This document shows, piece after piece, positions 1 to 8,327 of a stretch of DNA of 53,808 nt. The notes beneath the pieces were generated by a model. That model did not search any database and was not told the DNA's origin. It saw only the letters and a list, made by a program, of their open reading frames with translations. A program made the translations under genes and the position numbers. Source of the DNA: Salegentibacter tibetensis (GTDB lineage: Bacteria; Bacteroidota; Bacteroidia; Flavobacteriales; Flavobacteriaceae); contig NZ_JAIQZA010000029.1 of the NCBI RefSeq assembly GCF_020164485.1, positions 1-53,808 on the forward strand, read 5' to 3'. Position 1 is the stretch's first letter; each line of letters starts with the position of its first letter.

Positions 1-18
1 GCGCCTTCGCTTGCATTC

Positions 19-49
19 AAAGGCGGTCATTTAATATGTCGCCGCCTTT
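19..49. other. Inverted repeat at the window edge
   Basis: An 8-bp perfect stem (AAAGGCGG at 19-26 with CCGCCTTT at 42-49) encloses a 15-base loop and is followed by a short T-rich run. It sits just before a second hairpin. It may be part of the 3' end of a plus-strand gene lying before the window, or a repeat; the sequence alone does not decide. Confidence 0.4.
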
Positions 50-54
50 CTTTT

Positions 55-90
55 GAACCCTTCATCATTTATTTGGTGAAGGGTTTTTTT
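55..90 (+). terminator. Rho-independent-like terminator
   Basis: The arms AACCCTTCA and TGAAGGGTT flank a short AT-rich loop and are followed directly by seven T residues at 84-90. This is the classic intrinsic terminator layout for plus-strand transcription entering from before the window. The cytochrome gene ending at 114 on the minus strand converges on it. Confidence 0.6.
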
Positions 91-113
91 ATACCTTAAA
101 GGGAAGGAAAGCC

Positions 114-749
114 TTATTGCAATTCAGCTAATGATTTTGGAGAGGGTACAATATTTTCTATCGGCTCCAGGCTTTTGAAATAAGTGTACATTGCTCGCAG
201 ATCGTCATCTTTTACTTCTTTAAAATTCTGCCAGGGCATTGGAGGTAGTAACATTCGACCATTTTGCAGTCCCTTATACTTTCCTTCTACCATAGCTCTT
301 TTAAATTGCTCGAAATTCCAGGAACCTATTCCGGTGTCGTGGGGCGTGAGGTTAGCTGAATAGGAAATTCCCCAGGGCCCTACAAAGGCGGTTAAATCAG
401 AATTCATCAGCATCCAACCATTTTCAAGCGCTTGTTTATCAATTTTTGGTAATTCGGTATTTGCCTGGAAACCTGAAAAGGCTAATTCAGAAATTAGTTC
501 AGGGCCTCTTTCTCCCATTTTTTTTGGAGAATGACAGTCGTGGCAGCCCAATATTTCAACAAGATACTTCCCTCTATTTTCATATTCTTTTTCACTTAAT
601 TGTCTTTTTTGCTGTACATCGGCTATCACGTATTTTCCTATATTTTCTTCTTTGTTTTGTTTACAGGATAAAAAAAAGAATATTAATAGAATTAAACTGG
701 AATAACGATAAGGGAATAGCTGGAAAACTGAATTTTTTTCTAATTTCAT
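114..749 (-). CDS. c-type cytochrome lipoprotein
   Basis: A 211-residue exported protein likely to carry one covalently bound haem. The N-terminus has a hydrophobic stretch (about residues 19-28) ending in a lipobox-like FLSC with Cys29 as the acylation site, so the protein is probably a periplasm-facing lipoprotein. A single CxxCH motif lies at Cys69-Cys72-His73, and a Met-containing PPMPW segment near residue 170 is a possible distal ligand. This matches the general class I cytochrome c fold. The electron partner cannot be told from the sequence, and no oxidase or dehydrogenase subunit lies beside it. A box resembling TAnnTTTG (TAATTTTA on the minus strand, 771-778) lies just upstream and may be its promoter. 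Confidence 0.85.
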   Translation of the reverse strand: MKLEKNSVFQLFPYRYSSLILLIFFFLSCKQNKEENIGKYVIADVQQKRQLSEKEYENRGKYLVEILGCHDCHSPKKMGERGPELISELAFSGFQANTELPKIDKQALENGWMLMNSDLTAFVGPWGISYSANLTPHDTGIGSWNFEQFKRAMVEGKYKGLQNGRMLLPPMPWQNFKEVKDDDLRAMYTYFKSLEPIENIVPSPKSLAELQ

Positions 750-825
750 ATTTCAATAGATTATAATTACTAAAATTAGAAAATCAGAAGAATAAAAAAT
801 ATGGGGAGAATCTGGAGTTTTAGGT

Positions 826-1656
826 TTAAATTTCCCTGTTGATACTCAGTACGGGAAAATCATAATTATTAATTATTTCTTCAGTAATACTTGGGCTAAA
901 AATGGTATTAAAGCCCGAACGCCTATGTGTTACGCTTGTAAAAAGATCGGGTTTTAATTTATTTATAGCCATACCAATTCCACGTGCCTCATTGTGAGCA
1001 TTGAAGTATTGTATCTGTATGTTTTCTATGCCGCTTTTTTTTAAAAAAGTATCCGCTATATTATCAATTTCGTCGTTTTCTTTAAATTCATAAGGCGTAT
1101 TTACATAAACCAGTTTAATATCAGTGGTGAACTTCTGCAGAATTCTGTATATCTTCTGAAATGGAATTAGTGATTTTTCTTTTAAATCGGTCGCAATTAA
1201 TACCTTCTTTAGATTTTCAAAATCAAATTTATATTTGATGGCCAAAACGGGCACTCTAGAATGACGTATATGTTTCTGAGTATTTGATCCTAATATTTTT
1301 TCAAAACCTTTAGTACCGTGGGTGCCCATGATCACTAGTTCGTAATGATCTGGTTTTACATAACTTGTTAATTCATCCATACTGGTGTTGAAAATTAAGC
1401 TATGATCTGCCTCCACACCTTTTTCTTCCGCCTTTTTCTCCCAGATTTTTAATTGTTCCCTGGCATCATTAATCCGTTTTCTTGTTTCAGGATATTTTTT
1501 TTCTTCTTGTATGTTTAGTTTCGGCCAATCCACAGGGGTTTGTACGCTATGTAAAAAGCGTAAAGGAAGTCCCAGTCCTTTAGCCATTCCAATTCCAAAT
1601 TCTGAAGCGTTAATGGCAGATTTTGAAAAGTCGGTGGGTATGAGTATATGTTTCAT
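826..1656 (-). CDS. Universal stress protein, two tandem UspA domains
   Basis: A 276-residue cytoplasmic protein with two Usp domains, at about residues 1-142 and 146-276. The first half opens with the typical HILIPTDFS strand and carries a nucleotide-binding loop of the type G-x2-G-x8-GS (GTHGTKGF...LGSN), which suggests ATP binding. The second half keeps the fold (SPSITEEII, then the FPVLSI strand) but lacks the glycine loop, so it is probably the non-binding half. Tandem Usp proteins of about 275 residues are common in Bacteroidota and are usually induced by starvation or stress. It stands alone, divergent from the SpoU methyltransferase gene at 1775. Confidence 0.9.
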   Translation of the reverse strand: MKHILIPTDFSKSAINASEFGIGMAKGLGLPLRFLHSVQTPVDWPKLNIQEEKKYPETRKRINDAREQLKIWEKKAEEKGVEADHSLIFNTSMDELTSYVKPDHYELVIMGTHGTKGFEKILGSNTQKHIRHSRVPVLAIKYKFDFENLKKVLIATDLKEKSLIPFQKIYRILQKFTTDIKLVYVNTPYEFKENDEIDNIADTFLKKSGIENIQIQYFNAHNEARGIGMAINKLKPDLFTSVTHRRSGFNTIFSPSITEEIINNYDFPVLSINREI

Positions 1657-1759
1657 GATGCCGAATATTTTTATATAAAGTTAAAGGGCTTAGGTGTTAG
1701 ATAAAATGATAATCATCAGGTTTAGTGGAGGAGAAATTCCGTAGAAAAATAAATTCTTT

Positions 1760-1767
1760 TATTTTTG
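1760..1767 (+). promoter_or_regulatory. Probable -7 promoter box (TAnnTTTG)
   Basis: TATTTTTG fits the Bacteroidota -7 consensus TAnnTTTG and ends 7 bases before the ATG at 1775, implying an almost leaderless transcript. No TTG is visible at the usual -33 distance, so only the -7 half is supported. Confidence 0.45.
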
Positions 1768-1774
1768 ACCACTT

Positions 1775-2230
1775 ATGAAAGTAGATAACTTAGAACAGGG
1801 ATTTTTCGGGATTGGTATTCAAAATGGGAAGACACCCGAAAATTTAGGTGTGCTCTGGCGATCTGCACAAAATATGGGAGCCAGTTTTATTTTTACTATT
1901 GGTAACCGCTATGCAAAACAGGCCTGTGATACTCATAAAGCCGTAGGGGCAATGCCTTATTTTCATTATAAAACTTTTAAGGAATTCTACGACCATCTAC
2001 CAAAAGGCGCGATGCTGGTGGGAGTGGAACTGGCTAAGAATGCCGAACCTCTGGAGAATTTTTCCCACCCAAGGCGTTGTGTTTATTTATTGGGAGCTGA
2101 AGATCATGGCCTTTCAAATGAAGCTATAAAAAAATCTCATTTCCTTGTAAAGTTTCAATCGAGTTTAAGCCTTAATGTTTCTGTTGCCGGAAGCATCATT
2201 ATGTACGACCGTAATTCTAAACTTCAATAG
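1775..2230 (+). CDS. SpoU/TrmH-family RNA 2'-O-methyltransferase (small form)
   Basis: A 151-residue SPOUT enzyme expected to transfer a methyl group from S-adenosylmethionine to a ribose 2'-OH of RNA. All three SpoU motifs are present: motif 1 with the Asn and Arg of NLGVLWRSA (about residues 23-31), motif 2 LLGAEDHGLS (about 109-118), and motif 3 LNVSVAGSIIMYDR (about 133-146), which form the trefoil knot. The length matches single-domain TrmL-like enzymes, which act on tRNA wobble position 34, but this protein could also be one of the less studied SpoU clades, so the substrate is left open. It has its own promoter-like box and no close operon partner. Confidence 0.88.
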   Translation: MKVDNLEQGFFGIGIQNGKTPENLGVLWRSAQNMGASFIFTIGNRYAKQACDTHKAVGAMPYFHYKTFKEFYDHLPKGAMLVGVELAKNAEPLENFSHPRRCVYLLGAEDHGLSNEAIKKSHFLVKFQSSLSLNVSVAGSIIMYDRNSKLQ

Positions 2231-2333
2231 GATAAGAGGGTATTAAATTGAATTACTTGACCTTCTAAATTTTCTTAAAAACTAATTCAGGACTTTCTAA
2301 TTAAATACCCTCTTTACCGTTTTATAAGCTGCA

Positions 2334-2370
2334 TTTTGTCAGGATTTTTTAATCAGTTTGGTTAAATTAG
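2334..2370 (+). promoter_or_regulatory. Possible promoter of the M1 peptidase gene
   Basis: TTTTG at 2334-2338 and TAAATTAG at 2363-2370 are 24 bases apart, close to the flavobacterial TTG / TAnnTTTG arrangement with a -7 box that deviates at its end. The start codon follows 28 bases later. Confidence 0.35.
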
Positions 2371-2397
2371 CGCCTATTACAATAAAACCTTAAAAGA

Positions 2398-4344
2398 ATG
2401 AGATATTTATCCAAAGCTATGCTTGGCTTCGCGGTTGCAGGAATGTTAACTACCGGTGCCAAAGCACAGGAGGTTGTGGGAAACAACCAGAATGATTTTA
2501 ATGAATTTATGGATCGTAGCGGTAATATGTACCGCACGGCTTCAGGAAAGCCGGGCCCGGAATACTGGCAGAACGAAACAGATTATGAGATTGATGTTAC
2601 CTTAAACGATGAAGATCACACTATAAAAGGCCAAATCACCCTAACTTATACCAATAACAGTCCACAGGAATTAGATTTTATCTGGATGTATCTGGAGCAA
2701 AATCGCTTTACTGAAGATTCTCGAGGTACGTTAACCACTCCAATTCAGGGAAATCGTTATAATGGAGATATTGATGGTGGTTATACCATTTCTAACCTTG
2801 AAGCGAAAGTAAAAAGAAGTTCTTCTTCAGATTATTTAATTAACGATACCAGGATGCAGGTTTTCTTTGAAGATCCTATTCCGGCAAACGGAGGTAAAGC
2901 CACCGTTTCTATGGATTTTGAATATAAAATTCCTGTAGACGGGATGGATCGTATGGGAAGACTTGATGTTGAAGACGGCACCATTTACGCATTGGCACAA
3001 TGGTTCCCAAGAGCCGCAGTTTATGACGATGTAGAAGGGTGGAATATAGAGCCATATCTTGGGGCAGGTGAGTTTTATCTTGATTATGGCGATTATGATT
3101 TTAAGGTTACTGCCCCGGCCAGCCATATTGTAGTGGCTTCTGGAGAATTGCAGAATCCTAGACAGGTGTTATCTTCTACCGTTAGAGATAGAATGGATAG
3201 AGCTGCTAAAAGCGATTCTACCGTATACCTAATTAAGCCCGAAGAAGTAAACGATATGTCTTTGCGTGCAAAGCAGGAAGGCACACTTACCTGGCATTTT
3301 AAAATGGAAAACGCCCGGGATGTAGCTTTTGGTTCCTCAAAAGCATTTATCTGGGATGCGGCGAAAATAGATTTGCCCAGCGGAAAAAAAGCTATGGCAC
3401 AATCGGCTTACCCTAAGGAAAGTGATGGGCAACATGCCTGGAGCCGTTCTACCGAATACTCTAAAGCTTCTGTTGAGCATTATTCTGAGAAATGGTTTGA
3501 ATATCCATATCCTGTAGCTGTAAACGTTGCAGCTGATATTGGCGGAATGGAGTATCCCGGCCTTAATTTTTGTAGTTGGAAGAGTGAAGGTGCTTCCCTT
3601 TGGGGTGTTACCGACCACGAATTTGGACACAATTGGTTCCCAATGATCGTTGGCTCTAACGAAAAAAGATACGCCTGGATGGATGAAGGTTTTAATACTT
3701 TTATCAATTACTATAGTACACTGGAATTTAACGATGGGGAATATCCTGCAAGATTGGGTAAAACCAGGAATATGACTGGCTGGTTCACGAGCGAGCAAAG
3801 GGAAGGAATAGATACTTATCCAGATGTTGCTAACTTAAGAAACCTGGGGATGATTGCTTATTATAAGCCCGCTATTGGCCTATTGTTACTAAGGGAATAT
3901 ATTCTGGGGGAAGAGCGTTTCGACAATGCTTTTAAATCTTATATAAAAACCTGGGCATACAAACACCCTCAGCCGGCCGATTTCTTTAACCATATGGAAA
4001 ATGTTTCCGGAGAAAACCTTTCCTGGTTCTTTAAAAAATGGTTCTACGGCACAGGAAATATTGACTTAGCTCTGGATGGGGTAAGGCAGTATGAAGGTAA
4101 TTACATAATTTCTTTGGCAAACAATGGTGAAATTCCAATGCCGGTGAAAATGAAGATTTCTTATGAAGATGGTTCTACTGAAAATATAATGCTCCCGGTA
4201 GAGATCTGGCAACGTGGCGATACCTGGAATTACCTGCACCGTACCGATAAATCTATTGAGAATGTAGAGTTGGATCCTGATAAAATTTTACCAGATGTAA
4301 ATTCAGGTAACGATGCCTGGCCAAATTCTTTTTACCAGGATTAA
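2398..4344 (+). CDS. M1-family zinc metallopeptidase, exported
   Basis: A 648-residue aminopeptidase of the M1 (gluzincin) family, which removes N-terminal residues from peptides. A Sec signal peptide covers about residues 1-23 (hydrophobic stretch, then AKAQ). The zinc site is complete: His407-Glu408 and His411 in HEFGH, with Glu430 (WMDEGF) 19 residues after the second His. The substrate-recognition loop reads GGMEYPG instead of the usual GxMEN, a variation seen in exported Bacteroidota M1 enzymes. An N-terminal beta-saddle domain (about 60-270) precedes the catalytic domain, and a short C-terminal beta region follows it, without the long ERAP-type helical domain. It is a single gene with a terminator at 4398. 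A role in nutrient peptide scavenging in the periplasm or outside the cell is inferred. Confidence 0.92.
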   Translation: MRYLSKAMLGFAVAGMLTTGAKAQEVVGNNQNDFNEFMDRSGNMYRTASGKPGPEYWQNETDYEIDVTLNDEDHTIKGQITLTYTNNSPQELDFIWMYLEQNRFTEDSRGTLTTPIQGNRYNGDIDGGYTISNLEAKVKRSSSSDYLINDTRMQVFFEDPIPANGGKATVSMDFEYKIPVDGMDRMGRLDVEDGTIYALAQWFPRAAVYDDVEGWNIEPYLGAGEFYLDYGDYDFKVTAPASHIVVASGELQNPRQVLSSTVRDRMDRAAKSDSTVYLIKPEEVNDMSLRAKQEGTLTWHFKMENARDVAFGSSKAFIWDAAKIDLPSGKKAMAQSAYPKESDGQHAWSRSTEYSKASVEHYSEKWFEYPYPVAVNVAADIGGMEYPGLNFCSWKSEGASLWGVTDHEFGHNWFPMIVGSNEKRYAWMDEGFNTFINYYSTLEFNDGEYPARLGKTRNMTGWFTSEQREGIDTYPDVANLRNLGMIAYYKPAIGLLLLREYILGEERFDNAFKSYIKTWAYKHPQPADFFNHMENVSGENLSWFFKKWFYGTGNIDLALDGVRQYEGNYIISLANNGEIPMPVKMKISYEDGSTENIMLPVEIWQRGDTWNYLHRTDKSIENVELDPDKILPDVNSGNDAWPNSFYQD

Positions 4345-4397
4345 TTGAAATTTAATCATTTCCTGAAGTAAAATACTTCAGATATGAATTTATATAG

Positions 4398-4427
4398 AAA
4401 GCTATTCGATTTATTTTGAATAGCTTT
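4398..4427 (+). terminator. Terminator of the M1 peptidase gene
   Basis: A perfect 10-bp stem, AAAGCTATTC (4398-4407) and GAATAGCTTT (4418-4427), is followed by TTTGTATTTTT. It lies 54 bases after the M1 stop codon and 73 bases before the next start. Confidence 0.8.
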
Positions 4428-4499
4428 TTGTATTTTTAAACTATTCCGATTCTAGGTAGAGAGGGCTTTTTTCGGAATAAAATTAAAGAGTTAAAACAG

Positions 4500-4823
4500 A
4501 TGGACAACCAGGAAGTTATAGATAAAATTAAAGCTGAAATTGAAAAAACTGAAGCGCAGATAATTCATTACAGGGAACTCACAAAACCAATTTCCCCAGA
4601 AAATGCGATAGGGCGTGTATCCCGCATGGATGCTATTAATAATAAAAGTGTCAATGAATCGGCTTTGAGACAATCGGAACAGAAATTAAAAGATCTCCAT
4701 AAAGTTTTGGAAAAAGCCGGTAGTAAAGACTTTGGAATATGTGTGCGCTGTAAGAAACCAATTCCAGTAGGTAGGTTAATGATTCGGCCAGAAAGTTTGT
4801 TGTGTGTAAACTGCGCTCAATAA
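4500..4823 (+). CDS. DksA/TraR-type C4 zinc-finger protein
   Basis: A 107-residue cytoplasmic protein. Residues 1-75 are a charged helical hairpin, and residues 81-105 form a four-cysteine zinc finger (Cys81-x2-Cys84 and Cys102-x2-Cys105) with the ICxxCxKPIP pattern of the TraR/DksA family. In DksA the coiled coil enters the RNA polymerase secondary channel and helps ppGpp control rRNA promoters. This protein is shorter than E. coli DksA (151 residues), and the acidic residues at the coiled-coil tip are not obvious, so the exact role is uncertain. It is monocistronic and convergent with the gene ending at 4950. Confidence 0.85.
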   Translation: MDNQEVIDKIKAEIEKTEAQIIHYRELTKPISPENAIGRVSRMDAINNKSVNESALRQSEQKLKDLHKVLEKAGSKDFGICVRCKKPIPVGRLMIRPESLLCVNCAQ

Positions 4824-4828
4824 AATAA

Positions 4829-4935
4829 AAGAAGCTGTTTGAAATGGATTTTAAATCGCCTTTCTGTCCCGAAGTTTCGGGATATAGTTTGAAATAAATT
4901 CAGCTTGAGGAAATTAGACTTTTCAGACAGCTTCC
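4829..4935. repeat. Intergenic inverted repeat containing a dispersed repeat copy
   Basis: GAAGCTGTTTGAAA near 4830-4843 and TTTTCAGACAGCTTCC near 4919-4934 are imperfect inverted arms around a smaller hairpin, TCCCGAA-GT-TTCGGGA. The right arm (4898-4934), read on the minus strand, closely matches the plus strand at about 39797-39830 (GTCTGAAAA, GTCTAATTTC, TCAAGCTGA, with one inserted base and one substitution). This marks it as a member of a dispersed family. It may also act as a bidirectional terminator between two convergent genes. Confidence 0.6.
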
Positions 4936-4949
4936 TTATATAAGCATAA

Positions 4950-6392
4950 TTATTTCCTTGTAAATAATTTTTTTTCATTAATCATTTTGGCGGTGTTCTC
5001 CGGAAGCATAGCTTCCCAATTAGTTTTTCCTTCTTGAATCATTTGAAAAACGTGCCTTGAATGGATGTCCAGTGTTGTAGGATCGTAATTTTTTATGTCC
5101 ACAACACGTCCGTTATCTTTAAAATATTGATAAAGCTCATGCATTCTGGGATGCACCTTTAAATTCTCGCTGGTAATGATCTCGCCCGTTTCTTTATCTT
5201 TAAGTGGATAAAGGTATATCTTAAGCCTTTTAAAGAATAATTTTCCAAAAGCTTCTAAAATACCACCGCTTAAATGGCGGTAATATCTTTCATCAAAAAT
5301 ATCCTGAAGTGTGCTCACGCCCATAGTAAGCCCCATTCGCTCTTTGGTGTGCTGACTAAAATATTCTACCACTTTATAATATTCCTGGAAGTTGGAGATC
5401 ATTACTGTTTGGCCCAAAGAACCCAGTAAATCTGCCCTGTCAAGAAAATCCTGTTCGTCTATTTCGTCTATTTTTCCTTCGCCTTTTAGATTGGATAGCG
5501 TGATTTCAAAAATAACTACTGTTCTTTCTTTATCTACTTTTCTTTCATTTAGAAAAAGCTCGAGCGATTCTTCATACATCGCCATATTTACTTTAGTCAC
5601 CGGTCTAAAACTCCCGCGTAAGGTTAAAATATTTCTCTTATAAAGAATACTTGCTGGAAGTACATTATTACCATCAGGAGCAAACATAATGGCCTGGGTG
5701 ATACCGTTTTTTAACAATTCCAGGCTCATTAAACGATTATCTACACCTCTAAAAGCCGGACCGGTAAAATTAATAGCATCAATTTCAATCTTATCTGTAG
5801 TAAGATGATCAAATAAATGTTTAAGCAGGTTTTTGGGGTTGTCATGGTGATAAAAAGCACCATAAATGAGATTTACTCCCATAACCCCCAGGCTTATTTG
5901 CTGATGAGAAGCATTGTTTTCGTGAAACTGCACATGCAGCACAATCTCACTATAATCTTCTCCCGGTCTGGTTTGAAATCTAATTCCCAGCCAGCCGTGG
6001 CCTTTATATTTTTTTGCCCAATCTATGGTCGCTACGGTATTGGCGTAACTAAAAAATAATTTATTGGGATGCTTAAGACGGGAAATACGTTCTTCTATAA
6101 GCCCCGTTTCGTAACGCATCATCCTGGTTAGCCGGTCTTCGGTAACATAACGACCATCATCTTCAATTCCGTAAATAGCGTCACTAAAATCTTTATCGTA
6201 GGCACTCAGGGTTTTAGCCACGGTACCAGAGGCATTACCCGCCCTAAAAAAATGGCGCACGGTCTCCTGACCGGCGCCAATTTCAGCAAAAGTTCCATAT
6301 ATATTTTCATTCAGATTAAGGCGCATTGCCTTGTTCTGCACGGAAGTTACTTCTTCAAACTTTTTTTCTCCTTCAGCAATAGTAGACATCAT
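4950..6392 (-). CDS. Conserved uncharacterised protein, 480 aa
   Basis: I do not recognise a characterised family. The protein is soluble-looking, with no signal peptide or membrane segment, and its sequence looks highly constrained (runs such as NENIYGTFAEIGAGQE, YGIEDDGRYV, FSYANTVATIDW, NFTGPAFRGVDNR, LTLRGSFRPVT). From memory, close homologues occur across Flavobacteriia, and some are labelled nicotinic acid mononucleotide adenylyltransferase. I cannot see the (H/T)xGH motif such an enzyme needs near its N-terminus, so I do not adopt that name. It starts 33 bases after the SulP stop codon on the same strand and may be co-transcribed with the transporter. ATG at 6392 encodes MMSTIAEG; the second Met is an equally good start. 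Confidence 0.75.
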   Translation of the reverse strand: MMSTIAEGEKKFEEVTSVQNKAMRLNLNENIYGTFAEIGAGQETVRHFFRAGNASGTVAKTLSAYDKDFSDAIYGIEDDGRYVTEDRLTRMMRYETGLIEERISRLKHPNKLFFSYANTVATIDWAKKYKGHGWLGIRFQTRPGEDYSEIVLHVQFHENNASHQQISLGVMGVNLIYGAFYHHDNPKNLLKHLFDHLTTDKIEIDAINFTGPAFRGVDNRLMSLELLKNGITQAIMFAPDGNNVLPASILYKRNILTLRGSFRPVTKVNMAMYEESLELFLNERKVDKERTVVIFEITLSNLKGEGKIDEIDEQDFLDRADLLGSLGQTVMISNFQEYYKVVEYFSQHTKERMGLTMGVSTLQDIFDERYYRHLSGGILEAFGKLFFKRLKIYLYPLKDKETGEIITSENLKVHPRMHELYQYFKDNGRVVDIKNYDPTTLDIHSRHVFQMIQEGKTNWEAMLPENTAKMINEKKLFTRK

Positions 6393-6425
6393 GTTTGTTT
6401 TAGTTGAAGTATAAAGTTAAGAAAC

Positions 6426-7970
6426 TTAAGCTTTATCTACCGCAACTTTATATGAAGGATCTTCAAGAATATTAACTTCAATAATCGCATCGGCATTGCT
6501 CAGTAACCTTCGGCAATCCTGACTTAAATATCTTAGATGTAATTTTTTACCTTGTTTGTGATATCTTTCGGTAAGTTTGTTTAGGGCTTCAATACCAGAC
6601 ATGTCTACTACACGACTTTCAGAAAAATCTATAATTACTTGATCTGGATCGTTCAATACATCAAATTTATCATTAAAAGCCTGTACAGATCCGAAGAAAA
6701 GAGGTCCGTATATTTCGTAATGTTTCACGCCGTCTTCATCAATACGTTTTCTTGCACGAATACGTTTTGCGTTATCCCAGGCAAAAACAAGGGCAGAAAT
6801 AATAACTCCAATTAATACCGCTAAAGCAAGGTTGTGAAGAATTACAGTTACTACAGTTACTAATACCATTACCAGAATATCAGATTTTGGCATTCTTCTA
6901 AAAGTTCTTAAACTGGCCCACTCAAAGGTTCCTACTGCAACCATAATCATAAGTCCGGTTAAGGCGGCCATTGGCAGTAATTCAATAACTCCAGATCCAA
7001 ACATAATAAAGATCAATAAACTCACTGCGGCAACAATTCCTGAAAGACGAGCTCTTGCTCCGGAAGAAACGTTAATTAAACTCTGGCCAAGCATAGCACA
7101 ACCACCCATCCCGGAGAAAAATCCTGAAAGTACGTTGGCTGTTCCCTGGGCGACACATTCTTTGTTCCCACTTCCACGGGTTTCAGTAATTTCGTCTATA
7201 ATGTTTAGGGTAAGTAAACTTTCTATTAAACCAACCCCGGCCATAATTGCGGCATAAGGAAAGATAAGCATTAAAGTATCCAGGTTAATAGGCACCATTG
7301 GAATATGAAAAGGAGGGAAACCACCTTTTATAGATGCAATATCTCCAACTGTTTTCGTTTCTATTCCAAATGCAGCAACAATACCAAAAACCACTAAGAT
7401 CGCTATAAGGGTAGCAGGAACTACTTTTGTGAGTTTCGGCAATAACCAGATAATTAGAATTGCGGTAATAACCAAACCAAGGTAAGTGTACATTGGCGCG
7501 CCAGTCATCCATTCCAGTTCGCCCGTTACTGGGTTTATAGCTTTAAACTGGTCTAATTGTGACATAAAAATGATGATCGCCAAACCATTAACAAACCCAA
7601 AGATCACTGAATGCGGCACCAGCCTAATTAATTTACCAAGTTTTAAAACTCCCGCCAATACTTGAATTAATCCGGCCAGGACTACGGTGGCAAATACATA
7701 TTCCGGTCCGTGGGAAATCGCGAGAGCAACTATAACCACGGCAACCGCTCCTGTAGCACCAGAGATCATTCCCGGTCTACCTCCTAAAATAGAAGTAACC
7801 AAACCAACTACAAAGGCCGCATATAAACCAGTTAAAGGGGAAAGCCCTGCGATTAATGCAAAGGCTACTGCTTCGGGGATTAACGCCAAAGCAACAGTTA
7901 GCCCGGCAAGTACTTCATTTTTGTAATCTACTTTTTGTGAAAAATCAAACAAGTTGAAGATTTTGTTCAT
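6426..7970 (-). CDS. SulP-family inorganic anion transporter with STAS domain
   Basis: A 514-residue inner-membrane transporter of the SLC26/SulP family, which moves sulfate, bicarbonate or related anions. The membrane domain spans about residues 15-400 and opens with the family signature (LAGLTVALALIPEAVAFALIAG, shown in part); the GGRPGMISGATGA half-helix region around the anion site is clear. The C-terminal STAS domain (about 415-510) includes the DFSESRVVDMSGIEAL strand-helix unit. Bacteroidota SulP proteins include both sulfate and bicarbonate carriers. No cysteine-biosynthesis or carbonic-anhydrase gene is adjacent, so the substrate is unresolved. The gene has a leader of about 140 nt that can fold, suggesting control after transcription starts. 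Confidence 0.92.
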   Translation of the reverse strand: MNKIFNLFDFSQKVDYKNEVLAGLTVALALIPEAVAFALIAGLSPLTGLYAAFVVGLVTSILGGRPGMISGATGAVAVVIVALAISHGPEYVFATVVLAGLIQVLAGVLKLGKLIRLVPHSVIFGFVNGLAIIIFMSQLDQFKAINPVTGELEWMTGAPMYTYLGLVITAILIIWLLPKLTKVVPATLIAILVVFGIVAAFGIETKTVGDIASIKGGFPPFHIPMVPINLDTLMLIFPYAAIMAGVGLIESLLTLNIIDEITETRGSGNKECVAQGTANVLSGFFSGMGGCAMLGQSLINVSSGARARLSGIVAAVSLLIFIMFGSGVIELLPMAALTGLMIMVAVGTFEWASLRTFRRMPKSDILVMVLVTVVTVILHNLALAVLIGVIISALVFAWDNAKRIRARKRIDEDGVKHYEIYGPLFFGSVQAFNDKFDVLNDPDQVIIDFSESRVVDMSGIEALNKLTERYHKQGKKLHLRYLSQDCRRLLSNADAIIEVNILEDPSYKVAVDKA

Positions 7971-8117
7971 CAGAATATAGTTTTAAAAAAATATTGGAAA
8001 AGCGGATTTTTTCCGCAGAAAATTAATTTCAGGATATAACAGAAGAATGCACTTAACTACCTAGGGCGGAGTAAGTGGTGAGGATTGTATATTTCTTCTT
8101 TTCTTCATAAGAGCCGG
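7971..8117 (-). promoter_or_regulatory. Structured 5' leader of sulP, possible attenuator
   Basis: If transcription starts just after the -7 box at 8118-8125, the leader is about 140 nt. It contains a basal stem (TTCTTCT at 8093-8099 with AGAAGAA at 8041-8047), an inner stem (CACTTA at 8050-8055 with TAAGTG at 8072-8077), and, nearer the gene, a GC hairpin (GCGGA 8002-8006, TCCGC 8012-8016) followed on the minus strand by TTTTCC and then a run of seven T. The order folded domain, GC hairpin, U-rich tract, start codon resembles an attenuator or riboswitch. No known riboswitch consensus was recognised. Confidence 0.35.
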
Positions 8118-8125
8118 CAAAATTA
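8118..8125 (-). promoter_or_regulatory. -7 promoter box for sulP
   Basis: On the minus strand this reads TAATTTTG, an exact match to TAnnTTTG. A TTG at the normal -33 spacing is not present, although T-rich sequence is. The rest of the gene-free stretch (8126-8327) is AT-rich, and I see only the era -7 box in it. Confidence 0.45.
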
Positions 8126-8300
8126 GTTAATTATTTTTAATAGAAAAGCTTGAGGCAAATTAAGTGTAAACTTTTAATAGTTTGATAATATGAAGGTGCC
8201 TGATTATCAAATTACTAATAAATTTTGTTAGAAAATTATCAGAAAAGCTATTTCAGAAATAAATTTAAATCAAAAGGAGATAACTGTTAGTGAATCGTCT

Positions 8301-8308
8301 TACCTTTG
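8301..8308 (+). promoter_or_regulatory. -7 promoter box for era
   Basis: TACCTTTG is an exact TAnnTTTG match ending 19 bases before the era ATG. A TTAG at 8286-8289 is too close to be a -33 element, so only the -7 half is called. Confidence 0.5.
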
Positions 8309-8327
8309 CAGTATAAAAATTATCACA

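Noticed and set aside
446-766. Plus-strand 106-codon frame
   Set aside because: It overlaps the cytochrome gene on the other strand and shows no conserved motif; a shadow frame.
2836-3798. Several minus-strand frames inside the M1 peptidase gene
   Set aside because: They are antisense to a well-supported gene, have no promoter and resemble no family.
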